Below, piece by piece: positions 4,646 to 5,009 of a DNA stretch of 5,009 bases. Each line of letters starts with the position of its first letter. Position 1 is the stretch's first letter. Location of the stretch: the NCBI GenBank assembly GCA_023423855.1, contig JAFAEU010000445.1:1-5009 (forward strand), read 5' to 3'. Origin of the DNA: Pseudomonadota bacterium (GTDB lineage: Bacteria; Pseudomonadota; Gammaproteobacteria; Xanthomonadales; Xanthomonadaceae). Below the pieces are notes generated by a model. It had not been told where the DNA came from. It saw only the letters and a program-made list of their open reading frames with translations, and did no database searches. The position numbers and the translations under genes are program-made.

Positions 4646-5009
4646 ATGCAACGTCCGTGGCCGGACGCGATCGCGCAGGTGCTGTCCGCCGCCGGATTCG
4701 GGCTACTGCTGTGGCTGGGGATCTCGGTCGCGCTGATTACGCACGGAGCGAACATGGCGGCGCTGCGCGCGCCGCAGCTGTGGGCGCTGATCCTCGCCCT
4801 GGCCCTGCTAGCGGCCGCCGCGGCCGTTGCCTTCTCCGGCTCGCGTCCCGCCGGCGGCGTGCGGACCTGGCTGCGCGCCGCGACGCCCTGGCAGGCGCGG
4901 CGCAACGTGATGGCGGCGGCGGCGGTCGTGCTGGCGTGCGCGGTCGGCGGGCTGGTGACGTGGGTGGCGCCGGGCGCGACCCGCGCGCTGCTGCTGGGTC
5001 TGGCCGGCA
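4646..5009 (+). CDS. Multi-pass membrane protein of unknown function, N-terminal part
   Basis: The first 121 codons of a protein that continues past the window. Three hydrophobic segments are visible at about 8-32 (with 'GFGLLLWLGISVAL'), 44-64 ('LWALILALALLAAAAAV') and 88-107 ('VMAAAAVVLACAVGGLVTW'). They are joined by a short loop with 'THGANMAALRAP' (32-43) and a longer, Arg-rich loop 'GSRPAGGVRTWLRAATPW' (65-82), which the positive-inside rule would place in the cytosol. No catalytic motif is seen. The rhythm of the loop before the third helix faintly recalls DmsC-type anchor subunits of molybdopterin oxidoreductases, but this is too weak to name it. The start is supported by AAGGGGG five bases upstream and the lack of a better in-frame ATG nearby. 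It follows the second REPIN by 129 bases, so it is probably a separate transcription unit. Confidence 0.75.
   Translation, partial: MQRPWPDAIAQVLSAAGFGLLLWLGISVALITHGANMAALRAPQLWALILALALLAAAAAVAFSGSRPAGGVRTWLRAATPWQARRNVMAAAAVVLACAVGGLVTWVAPGATRALLLGLAG

Noticed and set aside
3793..4905. Long minus-strand frame opposite the 202-aa gene
   Set aside because: Arg/Ala/Pro-rich shadow translation that crosses the REPIN and overlaps two better-supported plus-strand genes.

Overview
The window is GC-rich chromosomal DNA that looks like a xanthomonad gammaproteobacterium (Lysobacter/Luteimonas/Stenotrophomonas type). This is inference from three things: the strong G/C third-position bias, GTAG-type 'TTCAGCCGCGACC' palindromic repeats like the SMAG/REP elements of that family, and a copy of the widespread 'CATTCCGA-CGCAGC-AGGAATCTC' repeat. 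No marker gene fixes the genus.

Layout, left to right. (1) Bases 1-503, minus strand: the N-terminal 167 residues of a patatin-like phospholipase, cut by the window edge exactly at the predicted catalytic Asp. (2) Bases 504-688: a gap holding the dispersed repeat and GC-rich inverted repeats. (3) Bases 689-1663, minus strand: a complete HTH-WYL-WCX transcriptional regulator (324 aa), possibly read from a leaderless mRNA. (4) Bases 1664-1897: a divergent intergenic region with several dyads that could be operators or 5' leader hairpins. (5) Bases 1898-3652, plus strand: a complete SLC13-type membrane carrier (584 aa) with two TrkA-C domains in its central cytosolic loop. (6) Bases 3653-3839: an orphan Shine-Dalgarno with a 26-codon reading frame, a 72-base paired-palindrome element (REPIN type), then the leader of the next gene. 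(7) Bases 3840-4448, plus strand: a 202-aa proline-rich protein with one N-terminal membrane segment, TonB-like in layout but unrecognised. (8) Bases 4445-4516: a second 72-base REPIN in the same orientation, whose GTAG end supplies the stop codon of the 202-aa gene. (9) Bases 4517-4645: leader DNA with nothing recognisable except a ribosome binding site. (10) Bases 4646-5009, plus strand: the start of a multi-pass membrane protein of unknown function, open at the window edge.

How the parts relate: the WYL regulator and the carrier are divergent and share about 234 bp, so the simplest hypothesis is that the regulator controls itself and the carrier. The patatin gene lies downstream of the regulator on the same strand, but a repeat separates them. 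The two REPINs bracket the 202-aa gene like a cassette. I see no tRNA, rRNA, CRISPR array, insertion-sequence transposase or rho-independent terminator with a T-run. The most unusual content is the REPIN pair and its interplay with the genes around it. I found no clearly new multi-gene system.
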